Origin: Carnegiea gigantea
Lineage: Eukaryota > Streptophyta > Magnoliopsida > Caryophyllales > Cactaceae
Assembly (NCBI GenBank): GCA_029747015.1
Contig: JAKOGI010000184.1
Location: forward strand, 356,001 to 420,000
Reading direction: 5' to 3'
DNA length: 64,000 bases
The stretch's first letter is position 1. The number at the start of each line of letters is the position of its first letter. Of the stretch, positions 11,001 to 26,000 are shown piece after piece. The notes under the pieces are model-generated. The model was not told where the DNA came from. It made no database searches and worked only from the letters and a program-made list of their open reading frames with translations. The translations under genes were made by a program, and so were the position numbers.

Positions 11001-14000
11001 TACCGACATTCTAGCCGCCCCTTACTGCTCCTAGCCGCTTCTTATTGCTCCTTGCCACTCTCTCACACCGCTGAAATGACCGGACCATTAGTTTTTCCAG
11101 CATCGAAATTTCTACTAACATTCCCCTACTACAAACCATAAAAATGGGAGAACAAACACGATCAATGAACGTAGCCACATCGGCCAGTTGAAACCAAAAA
11201 AACACTTCACTTTCCACAAATCATCTGACCTTTCAATCTATTGGTTCAGACTTTACAGATCCACACAAGAAGAGTGCATATAGTCGTCAATCTTTTGTAT
11301 CAGATAATGTAAAATTCTCAAGAGAATACTAGAATGCATTGCAGTAGTACATGCAGTCTTACAGGTGATGTGGATGGGAAATGCCCTTAATCACAAGAGT
11401 GATTAAACTTCAACAACAATCAATCATCACCAAAAATAACAAGCCCTTAAACCAAGTTAAACCTTGAGCAACAAAAGAAAAATTAACGAACATTTTGTGG
11501 ATGTTTTAGTGTGGGAGAATAGCTAATAAAAAGGGATATGACTAAGATAAAGGCTCAAGCTGCCACTTAGCCTAACAATCCACCAATTAATTCTTTAAAG
11601 TAAAGCATCAAGACTCAAGAGTTAATATAAAGGCTTGACTCAATCACCATCCACATGCACAAGTATTTGAAATAAAGAGAGATTTTCTTTTTGGGAGAGA
11701 AAAGCATTCTAACTTTCATTCATTAATTCTCAAATCAAGTCTATCTCTAATTGGATACAAGGAGGCTAATTTATAGTTACAAAATTAGTGCCCCCTCCCC
11801 AAGCCACAAAAAAAAAAAAAAAGCCAATAGAAATGAAGCACTTATGGGATTAGTGTGGCCCAATAGGATTCAAGCATCCACTCTAGCCAATAATATTTAG
11901 ACAACAATTTAAACATATTGAAAGTAAAAGCTTCTAGGCTAGTGATGAGTTGTCCCAAATACAAGGCTCGAATTTTGCCGCACCTATACTTGATTGGTGG
12001 CATCATCTACTATCCCATATGGAGGAATTTGGAGAATATATTCAAAAGATGATTTGCTGGAGGTGTCCATTAACTTCCCATAAAATGTTAACCCCTAATA
12101 ATCCATTTATTAGCCCAATTAAGCTCTATAACTCGCTCAATACTTTAAATTTGAAGGAGATCTATAGCTTATTGGAAAATAGACATCTTGAGCTATCCAA
12201 TCATACCTAAAACACTCATTTTAGAGCTTATTTAATCATCTAAAAAGCAGCTCAAGTTAACCTATAAAACTGAAAATTCTCAATAGCTTCTACTAAAACC
12301 TTTAATAGACATAATCTACCACTAACAAGTGAATTATGAACCTAATCAACTTAGAAAGATGATTTGGGCTCTTACTTCTCACAATGAAAGCAGTGACATC
12401 TGAGACAATTGAATTGCCTTAGCAAGAATGGGCCATAGATCGACAGAGGACACCTCTTTAGATATCTCCAAAGGATTTTGGGGGTCGGAAGCCGAGAGAT
12501 AGGTGAAATTAGGCCAGCAACAGAGTTGGCACTCACACTAGTACGTATGCAATAATAATTCTGAAAGACGATACCACCCAGTGATAGTATTTGTCAAGAA
12601 AAAATGTATTTGTCAAGGAAAAAAAAAGCTTACTTTTACGGTTGACCACTTTAATTTACTGCTTCTGGATGGAAAGAAATAATAGAATTTTGGGTTTCTA
12701 TATGGCACTATTCTCTACTGTTGGGGCAATTGGACTCTCACAACATATACATAAGAAATAGCATCGAGCACCCCACACTTTGAGGATATTTATTTTCCAT
12801 ATACCATTGCCGAGTCAAACATACTTTGACCTAGTGATTTAACATTGTAGCTTACTTATCACATATGAATTATTGTTGGATAACATTAGATGTATCAATT
12901 ACCGCGAGTTGATGAATCGAAGTGTTCGATTCAGTGTTTTCACCTCTCAAAGGATTTTAGCCATCCAGGTGACCTTTTAGGCAGCAAGAGTAATCTTTAA
13001 TATGTTTGGGTTTACTTGTTTCAAAGCTGCACAAAAAACAGTGAACCCCCCCCCCCCCCAAAAAAAAAAAATAAAGGGAAAAAAGGAAAGCAAATAAAAG
13101 ACCTCAACAATTTCTTGATGAGTTCAAATGTTAATGTTTGATGAATGCACATTCCACTTGTCTACACTCAGGTCATCTCCAAGTCATAAACTGCTTTATG
13201 AGCCAGTAAGACATCCATAAGTGATTAGAGGACTTACGATTTAGTCATGGATACAGCTCCTTGAAGAACGCCCGAAGTACCACCAAGAACTGGTAAGAAG
13301 GCAAAAAGTAAGCCCACAGTACAGTCCTGGCATCAATTACAGATTAACAATTAGAAGCATAAGATTTTAATGAAGAAACCAACAAGAGATAGGCTAAGAA
13401 CTTTAATATTTTGCTGTCCGAACCTTGGCGTCACTTCAAAATGTGTATTATTAGAGTTTTCCTTTCATACACTAAGAGAGACATTGGCAAAGAAAATGCA
13501 TACCTGCAAAATAAGGGTGCCTACTGTGACCTGACCATGCAATGTGTTCACACTATTTCTTTCCATCAAAAACTTCAGAACCTAGAACCATTATGTTATA
13601 TCAAATAGCTTGAGAATTGTAACTTATAAGATAAGATCCACAGAATGTGAATACAATGAAGCTATTGAAGGAAAACTAAACATGAACGGTCATTGAAAAA
13701 TCAGCAAAGCAAACCAATAAGCAAAAACAAAGCAAAAATAAAAGCCAAAACAAATTATTGTTGCCAACTGCAATGTTTCAATGCGGGGTACAGGAGAGTA
13801 TGGCATTGGGAATAGGTTAACTATAAACTGAACAGACAAGATATAACTTTGATGACAACAATGACAATCACCTGATCACCCTTGTTTTTAACAAGATAAA
13901 GAATTTATTCATTAATTGGAAGTCATATGACATCTACAATAGACATCACACCCAAACAAATTCATAAGTAAAATAACAAGATAAACCTTTCAATCGAAAA

Positions 14001-17000
14001 AACTAATTGAAACTCTTTTGAATGCTCCAGATCACCTTGCAATACACAAATGTTTAAACTGTTGCAAAAAACAAGTAATATCCAACCTAAATCTCCTTTC
14101 ACATAACCATCATGCTGATTTACACTAAGTTGGACTACTTTGAGGGCCCAAAGCCTGCATCATAAATTCTATCGCAGCCAATAACCTTCTAACAAGACGA
14201 ACTCATATAATGCTAGGAAAAGTTATTAAAAGGGACCAAAAAATATTAAATCTCCACTGATTAATTTTAAATGAGTCCCAAACTACGTATACATAATTAA
14301 GAGCTCATAGGTTTTTTAATGAGTTCATTAAGAGCTCATTAGTTGTTCTTGACTGACAAATCTAGAGACTAGAATGAGTTACAAGCGAATTTAGTACACC
14401 CAAAAAAAAAAGGCATAGTAGCAAAGACATACCATGGCTGTCGATGACATTGACAGGAATAAGCCTACAAAAACACCTTCAGAGGTTTTGCCACCACAAA
14501 ACTGCAAATCCATAAAGCAGTTCCATTTAACATAATAATCCACAATAAGAATCCTCCAAAGAAAGACGCATGCAAGCTCGTATGCACAGAAGGACAAACC
14601 GAAAGTCCAGATACTATGAAAATGACAAAGCAGATGAAGTCTGAGTAACCTACATCTCATCATTAGTGCCTCCTACACCATTATCATGTGGTATAAAAAC
14701 AAAATACAAATAAAAAACAAGCAAGCAAAGAGGGAGTACACTTATAACTTTATTGCCATGCCATATGAGAATAATTCACATTTATCCAGCCATGGTGCCC
14801 CCCTCCCCCCCAACACAAAAAAAAGTAATGAAGATTAATGCTAATTGATAAATCAAAAGGATGGACATATAGATAGCACCCTACAAGGAAACTATGTATG
14901 ACCTGGGTATAATCTCTACAAAGATCAATATGTCTGCCATTTCAGAGAATGGAACTAGCTCCATCCTCTTCTGTTTATCCAATTTGAAGGACATACAGAT
15001 TAGAATCAAGTACAATTTATTAATTTGTACCACATCATCATGAGCATATCTAATCTAACCTTCCTGATGTACCACGCTCACGCTCTGATACCAAAATTGA
15101 TGTATCTCCCAAGGGTCCAAACTCAAACTCAATTCAAGAGCAAAAGCTTAAAACCAAGAGAGAGTACAATCAAGGGAAACTCAAGAGAAAGGCACGTTAT
15201 AAGCTGGTTGTGAATCAGCTAAAACGTATGGAGGGAATAGATTTAGAATCAAGGGATTCTAAATGGAAACAAAAAAGAAAGGATAGATACTAAACTAATC
15301 TTTGGATACAGAAATCACCACCAAAGCCTAATCTAGGTAGAACTAAACTCTTGCTTAGATACAGATTTCACCACTAAGCTTGAGTTTAGGGCCCTTAAGC
15401 TTAATTAGGATAAAGATTTCACCACCTAATTAAGGCTTAAGACTCACTTGAACACCACTCTAATTGGCCGAATTAGAGATAAGCAAGTACAGAATTTAAA
15501 GTAACACACGGAGGAGTTTATAACTCAACTTCTGATTTCAATTTCTCAACACTTGATTTACAAAATGAATGGCTAGGCTATTTATAATACATGCCTAAGG
15601 CTTTCCTTACTCATTAGGTAATCATTAGGAGATTACTTAATGGTTAGGAAACTTATTAAGTATGCTAGTTTAGCTAAATTACATAGTTTGTTCTTAAACT
15701 ATGCTAAAATGTGAAAAGCTTAATTATATAGCTAAATGATTATCCAATCTTCTTCCTTAATGTTCCTAGGCTGCTTGGTCACATTTTCCTCCCTAAGAAG
15801 AAAATCATCCATGGCTGCCATCTCAAAAGGTGAGGAGTACTACATGCTTGCCACCTCCTGCTTTGATGGGAACCATCCCTTGGAACAATTTGAAGATCAA
15901 CTAACAAGCCTAGGGGACTCCACAAGCACCAAGGAGGTCAAGGAAGTTCATGCTTTGGTCAAGGAAGTCGCCAACCAACCCGTGCACATTCTGTCCAGTT
16001 CGGCCAGAATTTGGCCCGGTTTTGCAAGCTTGATTACTCAAGCTTAAGAGGCTGCAAATCCACTTTTTGGAACACCTAATATATCAGCTTTAAGGACATA
16101 CAAAGAGTTCCGGGTTAAGTCATTAGGTAATAAGTCAATTGGAGCCATTTTTCAGATGTTGCAGAAACTGTCCCAGCCTACACATGCTGCACCTTTTGGC
16201 CTATATCTCCCAAACGGTAGCTCCAAAGTTCTTCCAACTTGAGCCACGTGAAAGCTGACTTCCTAAGCTTTCTAGCAAGGGTTGTTTCACCCAATTTGAG
16301 TAAGAGACCTAGGAGATATAGTTGTTTGAAGTTAACAATTGTAAACTGAAAAGCTGCTGATAAAAAGCATAAAGCACTTTTCAACTTTTTGTTACTTTTT
16401 GGTTCCCTCTTGCTTTATGGACGTATATGGCCCCTTTTTCCCCCCTCTCTTGCAGCTTCTTAAAGGCTCTCATTATATAAGGGAGGCTTTAGGTTGTAAA
16501 GAAACACACTTGAATGAATGCAAAAGCTTGAGTTGTGAAAACTCTCTCTATTTGATGGGGACCATCCCTTGGAACCATTTGAAGATCAACCAACAAGCCT
16601 AAGGGACTCCACAAGCACCAAGGAGGTCAAAAACGTTCATACCTTGCTCAAGGAAATCGCCAACCAACCCGTGCACATTCTGTCCAGTTCGGCCAGAATT
16701 TGGCCCGGTTTTGCAAGCTTGATTACTCAAGCTTAATTTGGACTTAAGAGGCTGCAAATCCACTTTTTGGAACCCTTAATATGTCAGCTTTAAGGACATA
16801 TAAAGAGTTCTAGGTTAGGTCATTAGGTAATAAGTCCATTGGAGCCATTATTCAGATGCTGCAGAAATTGTCCCAGCCTGCATATGCTGCACCTTTTGGC
16901 CTATATCTCCCAAACGGTAGCTCCAAATAGCTGCCAACTTGAGCCACATGAAAGCTAACTTCCTAAGCTTTCTAGCAAGGGTTGTTTCATCCAATTCGAG

Positions 17001-20000
17001 TAAGAGACCTAGGAGATATAGCTGTTTGAAGTTGACAATTGTAAACTGAAAAACTGCTAACAAAAGGCATAAAGCACTTTTCAGCTTTTTGTTGCTTTTT
17101 GGTTCCCTCTTGCTTTATGGACGTGTATGGCCCCTTTTTTCCCCTCTCTTGTAGCTTGTTAAAGGTTCTCATTATATAACGGAGGCCTCAGGTTGTAAGA
17201 AAACACACTTGAATGAATGCAAAGCTTGAGTTGTAAAAACTCTCTCTATTCTCTCTCAAAAATTCCGAGTGTTATATCTTGAGTGTGGCAACCTCAAGTG
17301 GGTCTCTAGGTCTTCTTCATTCAACTAAGAAGGTGATTAATTTCTGCAACTTAGTTGAAGAAAGAAGATTGCCCAAGTGAGTGCAAACCAAGGTGGGTAT
17401 TAAATAACCCTTGCTAGTCGACTTGTCTAGTTCTTATCTCTCCATGTGTGGATTCATTTGGGTGAGTTAAGCTCATCTCCTTTACATCTTGATTTCTACC
17501 TCTTCATTCTCTTCTCTTTTGATCTTTTGTAAGCTCAAAAGATACAAAACTTCTGTCCACGTTCTCTCTTTCAAGTGCAAAACAAATTGAGGCTTTTTCT
17601 CCCTCATTTGGATGTGTTTGAGGTCCGGACTCGTACATCATTTGGTATCAGAGCTTAGGATACCCTCTTGGCCAAGCTTCCATTCCCCAAACACATCCCA
17701 AACACAAAACCCACAAAACAGCCCAAACACGTTCCTTCACAACTTCCCAGCCGTGTCTAACCAGAGAAGCAGCACGGCCACCCCGTGCCACAGTGGCACG
17801 ACCGTGCCACCTCACAGCACACCCCTTCCCATTGTAGCAGCTGAGCATGGCCAGCCCGTGCCCATAAGCACGATCGTGCTTCATTCCAGCACCCACAATT
17901 CACCTTCAGCCACCGAGCACGCCCACCCCCTGCCACACCACACGACCGTGCCACCCCCTCACCATTCTAAAACAGCAACTCCTCACTCAAAAGCCATCAC
18001 GTCTACAAGCCTTACCCCCGAGTAAGTGGCCGAGCAAGCCCTTAGAGAGAAGGCCGAATTGGAGGCCCAAGTCAAGTACTTGCAATCTCAACTTGGTCAA
18101 ATGATGCAAGAGAAAAGTTAGGAGCTCAAGAAACACTAGCAAGCAAGTGGATTCGGATGCTTCGGATGATGAAGAAAGCAATTCCCTTGGTGATTCCGAT
18201 GACGATGCGTATGCAAGAAGATCAAGGAGGCATCATAGGCCTCATGATCGAAGCTACAATGACTTCAAGGTGGACATCCCCGAATTTGAAGATCAACTTG
18301 ATCCCGATGAATTCTTGGATTGGCTACAAACCGTTGAGGGAGTCTTCGAGTTCAAGGACATCCCCAATGAAAGAAAGGCAAAGCTTGTTGCTTTAAAGCT
18401 TAGAAAGTATGCTTCTATTTGGTGGTCAAATGTTGTGACTAAGAGAGTTAGGAAGGGAAAAGGGAAGATAAGAACTTGGGAGAAAATGAAGTCCAAACTT
18501 AAGTCCAAATTTCTACCTCCCCATTATTTGCAAGACAACTTCCTTAAACTCCACCATCTCAAACAAAGGTCTAAGAATATAGAAGAATACACTAGAGAGT
18601 TTGAGCAATTGCTATTGAAATATGATTTTAAGGAGGATGAGTCTCAAACTTTGATTAGATACTTGAGTGGCTTGAATGAAGAGATTGCACATGTGGTTGA
18701 ACTCCACCCTTATACCTCATTAGATGAGTTTAGTGTCTTAGCTCACAAAGTGGAGCTACAAAAGAGAGTCAAGGGCAAGGGCATGGCTTCCAAGCCTAAC
18801 CCCCATCCTTACCCCTTCCAAAAGCCCTCCTAAAACCCTCCCAAATCTACTTCAAACTCAAACACAAGACCCCCTACACCAAATCCCCCTCAAAACCACC
18901 TCCAAAGACCTGTGATAAGAAGAGATGTTTTCGTTGTCAAGGTCTTGGACACTTTGCTTCCGAGTGTCCCAACAAGAGAATTGCCACTTTGGCCGAGTAT
19001 CAAACTTCTTGTAAGGAGCTAGAAGATGAGAATGATGAAGGAGAAAAGGAGCTTCTCATGACCGAAGCCCTTAAAGAAGTTGAAGAGGGACTCGATGAAG
19101 GAGAAATGCTTGTGATTAGAACTGCAAGGATTCAAAATGCAGTTTCGGTTGCGGAACGACAAAATTGCTCTAACACGGCAATTGCATTCCATATCGCAGC
19201 TATCGCGGCATGAAAATGCGGTTCGCCCAACTTCAAAACCTTTCCAATGCGGACGTTTCGGCGCGGTTCGGCCACATTTTGAATCCGTGATTAGAAGAGC
19301 ACTAAGTGGTATTGCTTCCCAACATGACATGGACCAAAGAGAGAACGTCTTCCACACCCGGTGTACCGTGAAGGGGAAGGTTTGCTCTCTCATTATTGAT
19401 GGTGGAAGTTGTGCCAATGTTGCTTCCAAGACTCTTGTAGAGAAACTTAAGCTTTCGGTCTCTCCACACCTAAGCCCCTACACCATCCAATGGCTCAATC
19501 AAGGTAAAAGTTTGTAAATCTCTTCTCGTTGTTTACTTAGCTTTTCAATTGGCAAGAACTATAAGGATGGGATTTAGTGTGATATACTGCCCATGGATGC
19601 TTGTCATGTCCTCTTGAGACGTCCATGGTTATTTGATAGGAGTGTGATGCATGATGGTCGTTTGAATACTTATACCTTCACCAAAGACCACAAGAAAATT
19701 ACCCTCATCCCTCTCAAACCTACCTCTCAAAGAAAGCCCCAAGACACTCCTAGCATGGATGTCTTCCTTACCACCCTTCTCCATTCCGAACTACATGAGT
19801 ATGATGACTACAAAGAGTGGATTCTACTTGGCCATGAACCGGCCGAAACTAAGGATTCTTCCCATCCTTTGCTTACCCCTCTCCTAAAAGCCTTTGAACA
19901 TGTCTTCCCCAGTGAGGTTCCTCATAGCCTCCCTCCCAAAAGATCCATACAACAAAAAATTGACCTCATCCCAGTGCCACCCTCCCAAACAAGCCGGCCT

Positions 20001-23000
20001 ACCGAATGAACCCCCAAGAGACTCAAGAAGTGCAAAGGCAAGTAGATGAGCTTCTTACTAAAGGCTTGATCCGTGAAAGCCTTAGCCCATGTGCCGTGTC
20101 GGCATTGCTTGTTCCTAAGAAAGATGAGTCAATGAGAATGTGTGTGGATAACAGAGCGATCAACAAAATCACCATCAAGTATCACTATCATATTCCACGG
20201 TTGGAGGATCTCCTAGATGAGTTTCATGGAGCCACCATCTTTTCTAAGATTGATCTTAGAAGTGGCTACTATCAAATTCGGATTTATGAAGGAGATGAGT
20301 GGAAGACGGTCTTCAAGACTAAAGAAGGTCTCTATGAGTGGCTTGTAATGCCATTCGGGAGGACAAATGCACCAAGCACCTTCATGAGGATTATGAACCA
20401 AGTTCTAAAGCTCCTCTTTGGCAAGTTCGTTGTTGTCTACTTTGATGACATCTTGGTGTATAGCAAGAATGAAGAAGAGCATGCAAATCATCTACATCAA
20501 ATCTTGAGTATTCCATCTCAAGAAAAGCTCTATGGAAACTTGGAGAAGTGTTCACATTTTCACTTCTCAAGTCATATTTTTGGGCTATGTTGTTTCGGCC
20601 CAAGGGATTCATGTGGATGAAAGCAAAGTCAAGGCCATCCGTGAGTGGCCCGCTCCTACCTCCATCCAACAAGTTCGAAGTTTTCATGGCTTACCCTCTT
20701 TTTATAGGAGGTTTGTGAGAGATTTTAGCACTATTGTTGCTCCCATGACCGAGGTGCTCAAGGCCAAAAGGTTTGAATGGACCAAGCAAGCTCAAAAGGC
20801 CTTTGAAGAAATCAAGTGCAAGCTCACTAGTGCATCCGTTCTTGCCCTTCCAAGCTTCTCCAAAGTGTTTGAAGTAGAATGTGATACTTCCGGTGTAGGG
20901 ATAGGGGCGGTCCTATCTCAAGAGAAGAGGCCCATGGCTTTCTTTAGTGAAAAGCTTAATGATGCAAATAGGAAGTACTCCACTTATGACAAGGAGTTCT
21001 ATGTGATTGTGAGAGCTTTGGAGCATTGGAGGCACTACTTGGTGGGAGGAGAATTCATTCTCCATTCGGATCATGAAGCTCTTAAGTTCATACAAGGGCA
21101 ACACAAGCTCAACCCAAGGCATGCCAAGTGGGTAGAGTATCTACAAGCCTTTCATTTTGTGAACCATCACAAGTCGGGTCAACTCAACAAAGGGGCGGAT
21201 GCACTATCAAGAAGGTACCTCTTACTCTCTACCTTGGAATCTAAAGTCCTTAGTTTTGAGATCATTAATGGGTTGTATGCCCAAGATGAGGATTTCAAGG
21301 AGACATATGAGAAGTGCACCGATCAAGCCCATGGTTTGTTTCACTTGGGTAATGGGTTTCTTTTCAAAGGAACTCGACTTTGCATACCCAAGTGTGGATT
21401 TAGAGAGCTTTTGATTCAAGAGCTCCATGATAGGGCTTTGGCCGGACACTTTGGCATTGAGAAGACTTGTTCCATGCTCAAAGAACATTGCTATTGGCCA
21501 AGCATGTCCAAGGATATAGAGCATTATGTGAGAAGGTGTTCTACTTGTCAACAGGCCAAGAGTCACTCACGGCCCCAAGGTCTATACACTCCTCTCCCCG
21601 TTCCTCAAGGCTCTTGGGAGGATATGAGCTTAGATTTCATCACAGGTTTGCCAAGAACCCAAACGCACAAAGATTCAATTATGGTGGTAGTGGACCGATT
21701 CTTAAAAATGGCACATTTCATAGCATATCATACCACCAATGATGCTTCCTTCATTGCCAACCTCTACTTCAAGAAGATATTTCGTGTCCATGGACTTCCA
21801 AGAAGCATGGTGTCGGATAGGGGCACCAAGTTCCTAAGCCACTTTTGGCTTACCTTGTGAAGAAAGTTTGGCACCCACTCCAAGTTTAGTACAACTTGCC
21901 ACCCCCAAACCGATGGTCAAACCGAAGTGACTAATAGGACTTTGGGCACTTTGCTTAGAGTTCTAGTCAAGAAGAGTATTAACGGGGGGGATGAGTTGCT
22001 TCCTCATGCGGAATTTGCCTTCAACCGAGCTCCTAGCAAGACTATCTCTCTTTCACCTTTCCAAGTGGTGTATGGTTACAATCTAAGAACCCCCTTAGAC
22101 TTGGTTCCAATCCCAAATCCGACCAAATTAGTTGGGAAGCCAAGAAGAGCGCCACAAAAATTCAAGAGTTACACACCAAGGTGAGGGAAAGGATTGAGAA
22201 ATCCAATGAGCAAGCCAAGCAACATGCCAACAAGCATAGAAAGGATGCACAATTTCAGCCGGGATACTTGGTTTAGATCCATTTGAGGAAAGAAAGATTC
22301 CCTAGCAAGCGCAAATCCAAGCTTATGCCAAGGTCGGATGGTCCATTTGAGGCCATTGAGAACATTGGTCCTAATGCTTACAAGATCGACCTCCCGGGAG
22401 AGTATGGAGTCTCGGCCACTTTCAATGTGGCTGACCTTAGTCCATATTATGATGAAGATGATCAATTTCCGAGTTTGAGGTCAAACTCCAACCAATCCGG
22501 AGAGTATGATGGGGACCATCTCTTGGAATTATTTGAAGATCAACCAACAAGCCTAGGGAACTCCACAAGCACCAAGGAGGTCAAGGAAGTTCATACTTTG
22601 GTCAAGGAAATCGCCAACCAACCGTGCACATTCTGTCCAGTTCGGCCAGAATTTGGCCCGGTTTTGCACGCTTGATTACTCAAGCTTAATTTGGACTTAA
22701 GAGGCTGCAAATCCACTTTTTGAAACCCTTAATATGTCAGCTTTAAGGACATATAAAGAGTTCTAGATTAGGTCATTAGGTAATAAGTCAATTGGAGCCA
22801 TTTTTCAGATGCTGCAGAAACTGTCCCAACCTGCATATGCTGCACCTTTTGGCCTATATCTCCCAAGTGGTAGCTCCAAAGTTCTTCCAACTTGAGCCAC
22901 ATGAAAGCTGACTTCCTAAGCTTTCTAGCAAAGGTTGTTTCACCCAATTTGAGTAAGAGACCTAGGAGACATAGCTGTTTGAAATTGACAATTGTAAACT

Positions 23001-26000
23001 GAAAAGCTGCTGACAAAAAGCATAAAGCACTTTTCAGCTTTTTGTTGCTTTTTGGTTCCCTCTTACTTTATGGACATATATGGCCTCTTTTTTCTCCCCT
23101 CTCTTGCAGCTTGTTAAAGGCTCTCATTATATAAGGGAGGCCTTAGGTTGTAAAGAAACACACTTAAATGAATGCAAAAACTTGAGTTGTGAAAACTCTC
23201 TATATTCTCTCTCAAAAATCCTAGTGTTGTATCTTGAGTGTGGCAACCTCAAGTGGGTCTCTAGGTCTTCTTCATTCAACTAAGAAGGTGATTAAATTCT
23301 TAGTCGAAGAAATAAGATTGCCCAAGTGTGTGAACCAAGGTGGGTATTCAAATCACCCTTGCTAATTCACTTGCATTCTATCCTTGTTCTTGTTCTCTTT
23401 CCTTCCATCTCTCTCTTTGCTACCCATATGTATTCTTAATTCCCTTTTGCAAACGCTTGCCTTAGTGAAGTTAGAATACATCATGCTTGAGTGTCCGAAT
23501 GTAAGCTTGCAAAGTGGCACTATCTTCCGCTTCCACGTGGCTTTATCTCCATTTATGAGTCACATGGAGACTAAGCTCAAGGTACCAAACAACCTAGCAC
23601 ACATCTTGGTGGAAGAAACCCACCTAGGAGGGTAAAACTCCTTTGCTAAGCAAGCTGCCGTGGGAGTGCCGTGTGGACCGTGTTTTCAAGCAGCAAGTAT
23701 CACTCCTTTTAGGTGACTAATCCTTGGTTTTCTTCAAGGGGAAACCTCAAGCCGTCTAGAAAAACCCCCTTTTTGAAAATCATGATTTGGACGTCATTAA
23801 GTGCCATAATCACCAAGATCTTTCTAACCGTGTAAATTCTGATGCCTGCTGGACATCTTTGACAAAACGACTGAATTGACCCCTTTAACGTACTTTTCTA
23901 CCTTTGTGCTTAACAAAAGAAATAAACTAGACATCCTAAATGAACTAACAAAAAAAGAATTACAATATTTAATGTCATTTCATCTAGAAAATAATAAAAA
24001 CAAAACTGAGTAAAAACTGCCCCAAAATTGCAACCTGGACAGTGTGAGTTCAAGAGCTGATTAGAAGTATCAAATGAAATCCAAATGAGCTGAAACTTGT
24101 TTTGTTAGAAAGATAACTTCTTGGACTTCACACCCATGGAAAAATATTTGACTTAAACCTCAAAGAGGCCTAAGTAATTAGGCTCACAAAAACCGGGTGT
24201 GCTGCTGGAATTTATCCGACAACTAGTTCCGCTTGAACTTGCAAAAATCTGATTGGTTCTCTGAACATTTGATGACTAATTTGGATTCTCTTGACCCCCA
24301 TGGATCTCCAAATTAGTGTTCCTTGAGGGATTTACATCACTTCCTCTTAAGTTTAACTCCAGTTTTCAGCTAGCGACTTGGAGTCAACAACACGTGGTGC
24401 AGCCATATCCATATCCATACCTTGGAGTTCACCTTGAGCAAGGTTTGTCCCCGGGAAAGGAGAGGGGTTGGGGAGGAACTCACAACTCAAATGTAGCAGC
24501 CTTACCCCTGAGTTTTAGAAACCCTGGTTCTGTTGGATTCTGAATTAAAAATCTTTTCACTGGCCACTAGTACACAAAAGGAAGTGGACAGTCTTTTGAG
24601 GCACTTTGTTATAGCCCTTCATTAACATCCGGCTCAAAGAAAATGAACAATTCAGTATTCAACCCGAATGAAGAAATGACTAAACAAAGTTGAAAAAGAA
24701 AGGCAATAGCATAAGCAATATCCAACATGTTAAGCTAATCAAACTAATCAGTGTAATCATTCATTTAAATTTGCAAACTACTTCACTAGGCTTCCAGTGA
24801 AATGAAGCTCACATTAGCGTACTGATCCCCCCCCCCCCCCCAAACGACCAAAAAAGGAAAAAAAAAGTGAAGAGGATTGATATACCGAGGCCGTCACTCC
24901 ACACAGGAACATGAAAAGGAAAATCTGTAAAATGCCTCCTAGAATAGCAACTGCTCGAACAACACGAATCTGCAATCGATGTTAAAGATGAGACTTTTAA
25001 CAGGCATATCGAAACTTCCTGAGTTCATAGAGATCATGTCGAAAGACCAATTTAATCAGACCTTTGATATAGAAAACTCCAAGCCTAATGCAAACAATAG
25101 GAAAATTACGCCAAATTGGGCTACTGTCTCAACCTGCACAGCAAATAATAACAACAGAAGCAAATTAGCATGTCAAATTTAGCACAGTCAATTGAATATA
25201 GAATGACAAGTAGATCCCTGGTCACATTGCATACAGAACATAAGATGTACAATAATTATTTCCCTGTTACTTTTTATTTTCAATTTTTTTTCAACAAGAA
25301 AAATACACAAATCCCTCTATACCTTTACTTTTATTGATTGTGGCATCATGAAAGTTATTAAGGACAAGTATATTTAGTCCCTAGGCTATAAAGTCATATA
25401 CACAAGAAAACAAACTTCTAGAGTCCTTATTTACTAGTGTTTTAAATGAAAAAGATCAGCAAAGTAAGGATACCTGAACCATTTCAGTTACAAAACTGAA
25501 GCCCCCAGGCCCAATTATAGATCCTGCCAGCAGATAACCCGTAATCACCTGCAATATTTCTCTGTTCAATAAAATGACAGTAGCATTTTTTATATTGCAC
25601 TACTAATGGAGGGTCACAATCAAATTAGGCAAGAACAGCAAATCATACCAAGCCCTCACCAGCAAATGTCTGGTCGTCCTCAACAAAATTTCACCAAAAC
25701 ATAACTGTTGACTAGTCAACAAAATTCAATAAATAATCACAGTTGTCAATATGTTTTTAAGAAAACAAAAGGTCAAGGTGGTTTTCCTGCATCAGACTGC
25801 ACATCATTTGATTTCAAACATGATGATAAGTTCAAAGGTTATCTCTATCAGGATTGTGACCGGTATAGGTGGGGTTCATGGTGATTGGGTCAGAGAATCA
25901 AGCACAGAATTATTAGATTCCAGAAAACGAGAAAAGGGCATAAGTATTGATGAGATTTACTTATTACTTAATAATAATTATCATCACTATTACAAATCCA

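Larger units (their letters stand above)
16553..23370 (+). mobile_element. Ty3/gypsy LTR retrotransposon, chromovirus-like, in KEA intron 9
   Basis: 5' LTR 16553-17637, Met primer site, gag, zinc knuckle, protease, reverse transcriptase, RNase H, integrase, then a 3' LTR from 22507. The coding region has several stops and frameshifts (18,831; 19,515; about 20,530; 21,858) and a 165-bp MITE, so it is inactive. The integrase frame runs into the 3' LTR (22507-22675), an arrangement described for the CRM and related chromovirus clades; a chromodomain was not seen. It is antisense to KEA. Confidence 0.88.

Noticed and set aside
16178..17063. Repeated minus-strand ORFs ([15 protein letters not shown]) in all three LTR copies
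   Set aside because: They recur because the LTR recurs; no domain, and the frames differ between copies.
17612..18025. A His/Pro/Thr-rich ORF of 137 codons
   Set aside because: It starts inside the 5' LTR, covers the primer site and lies in the gypsy leader. It has no domain.
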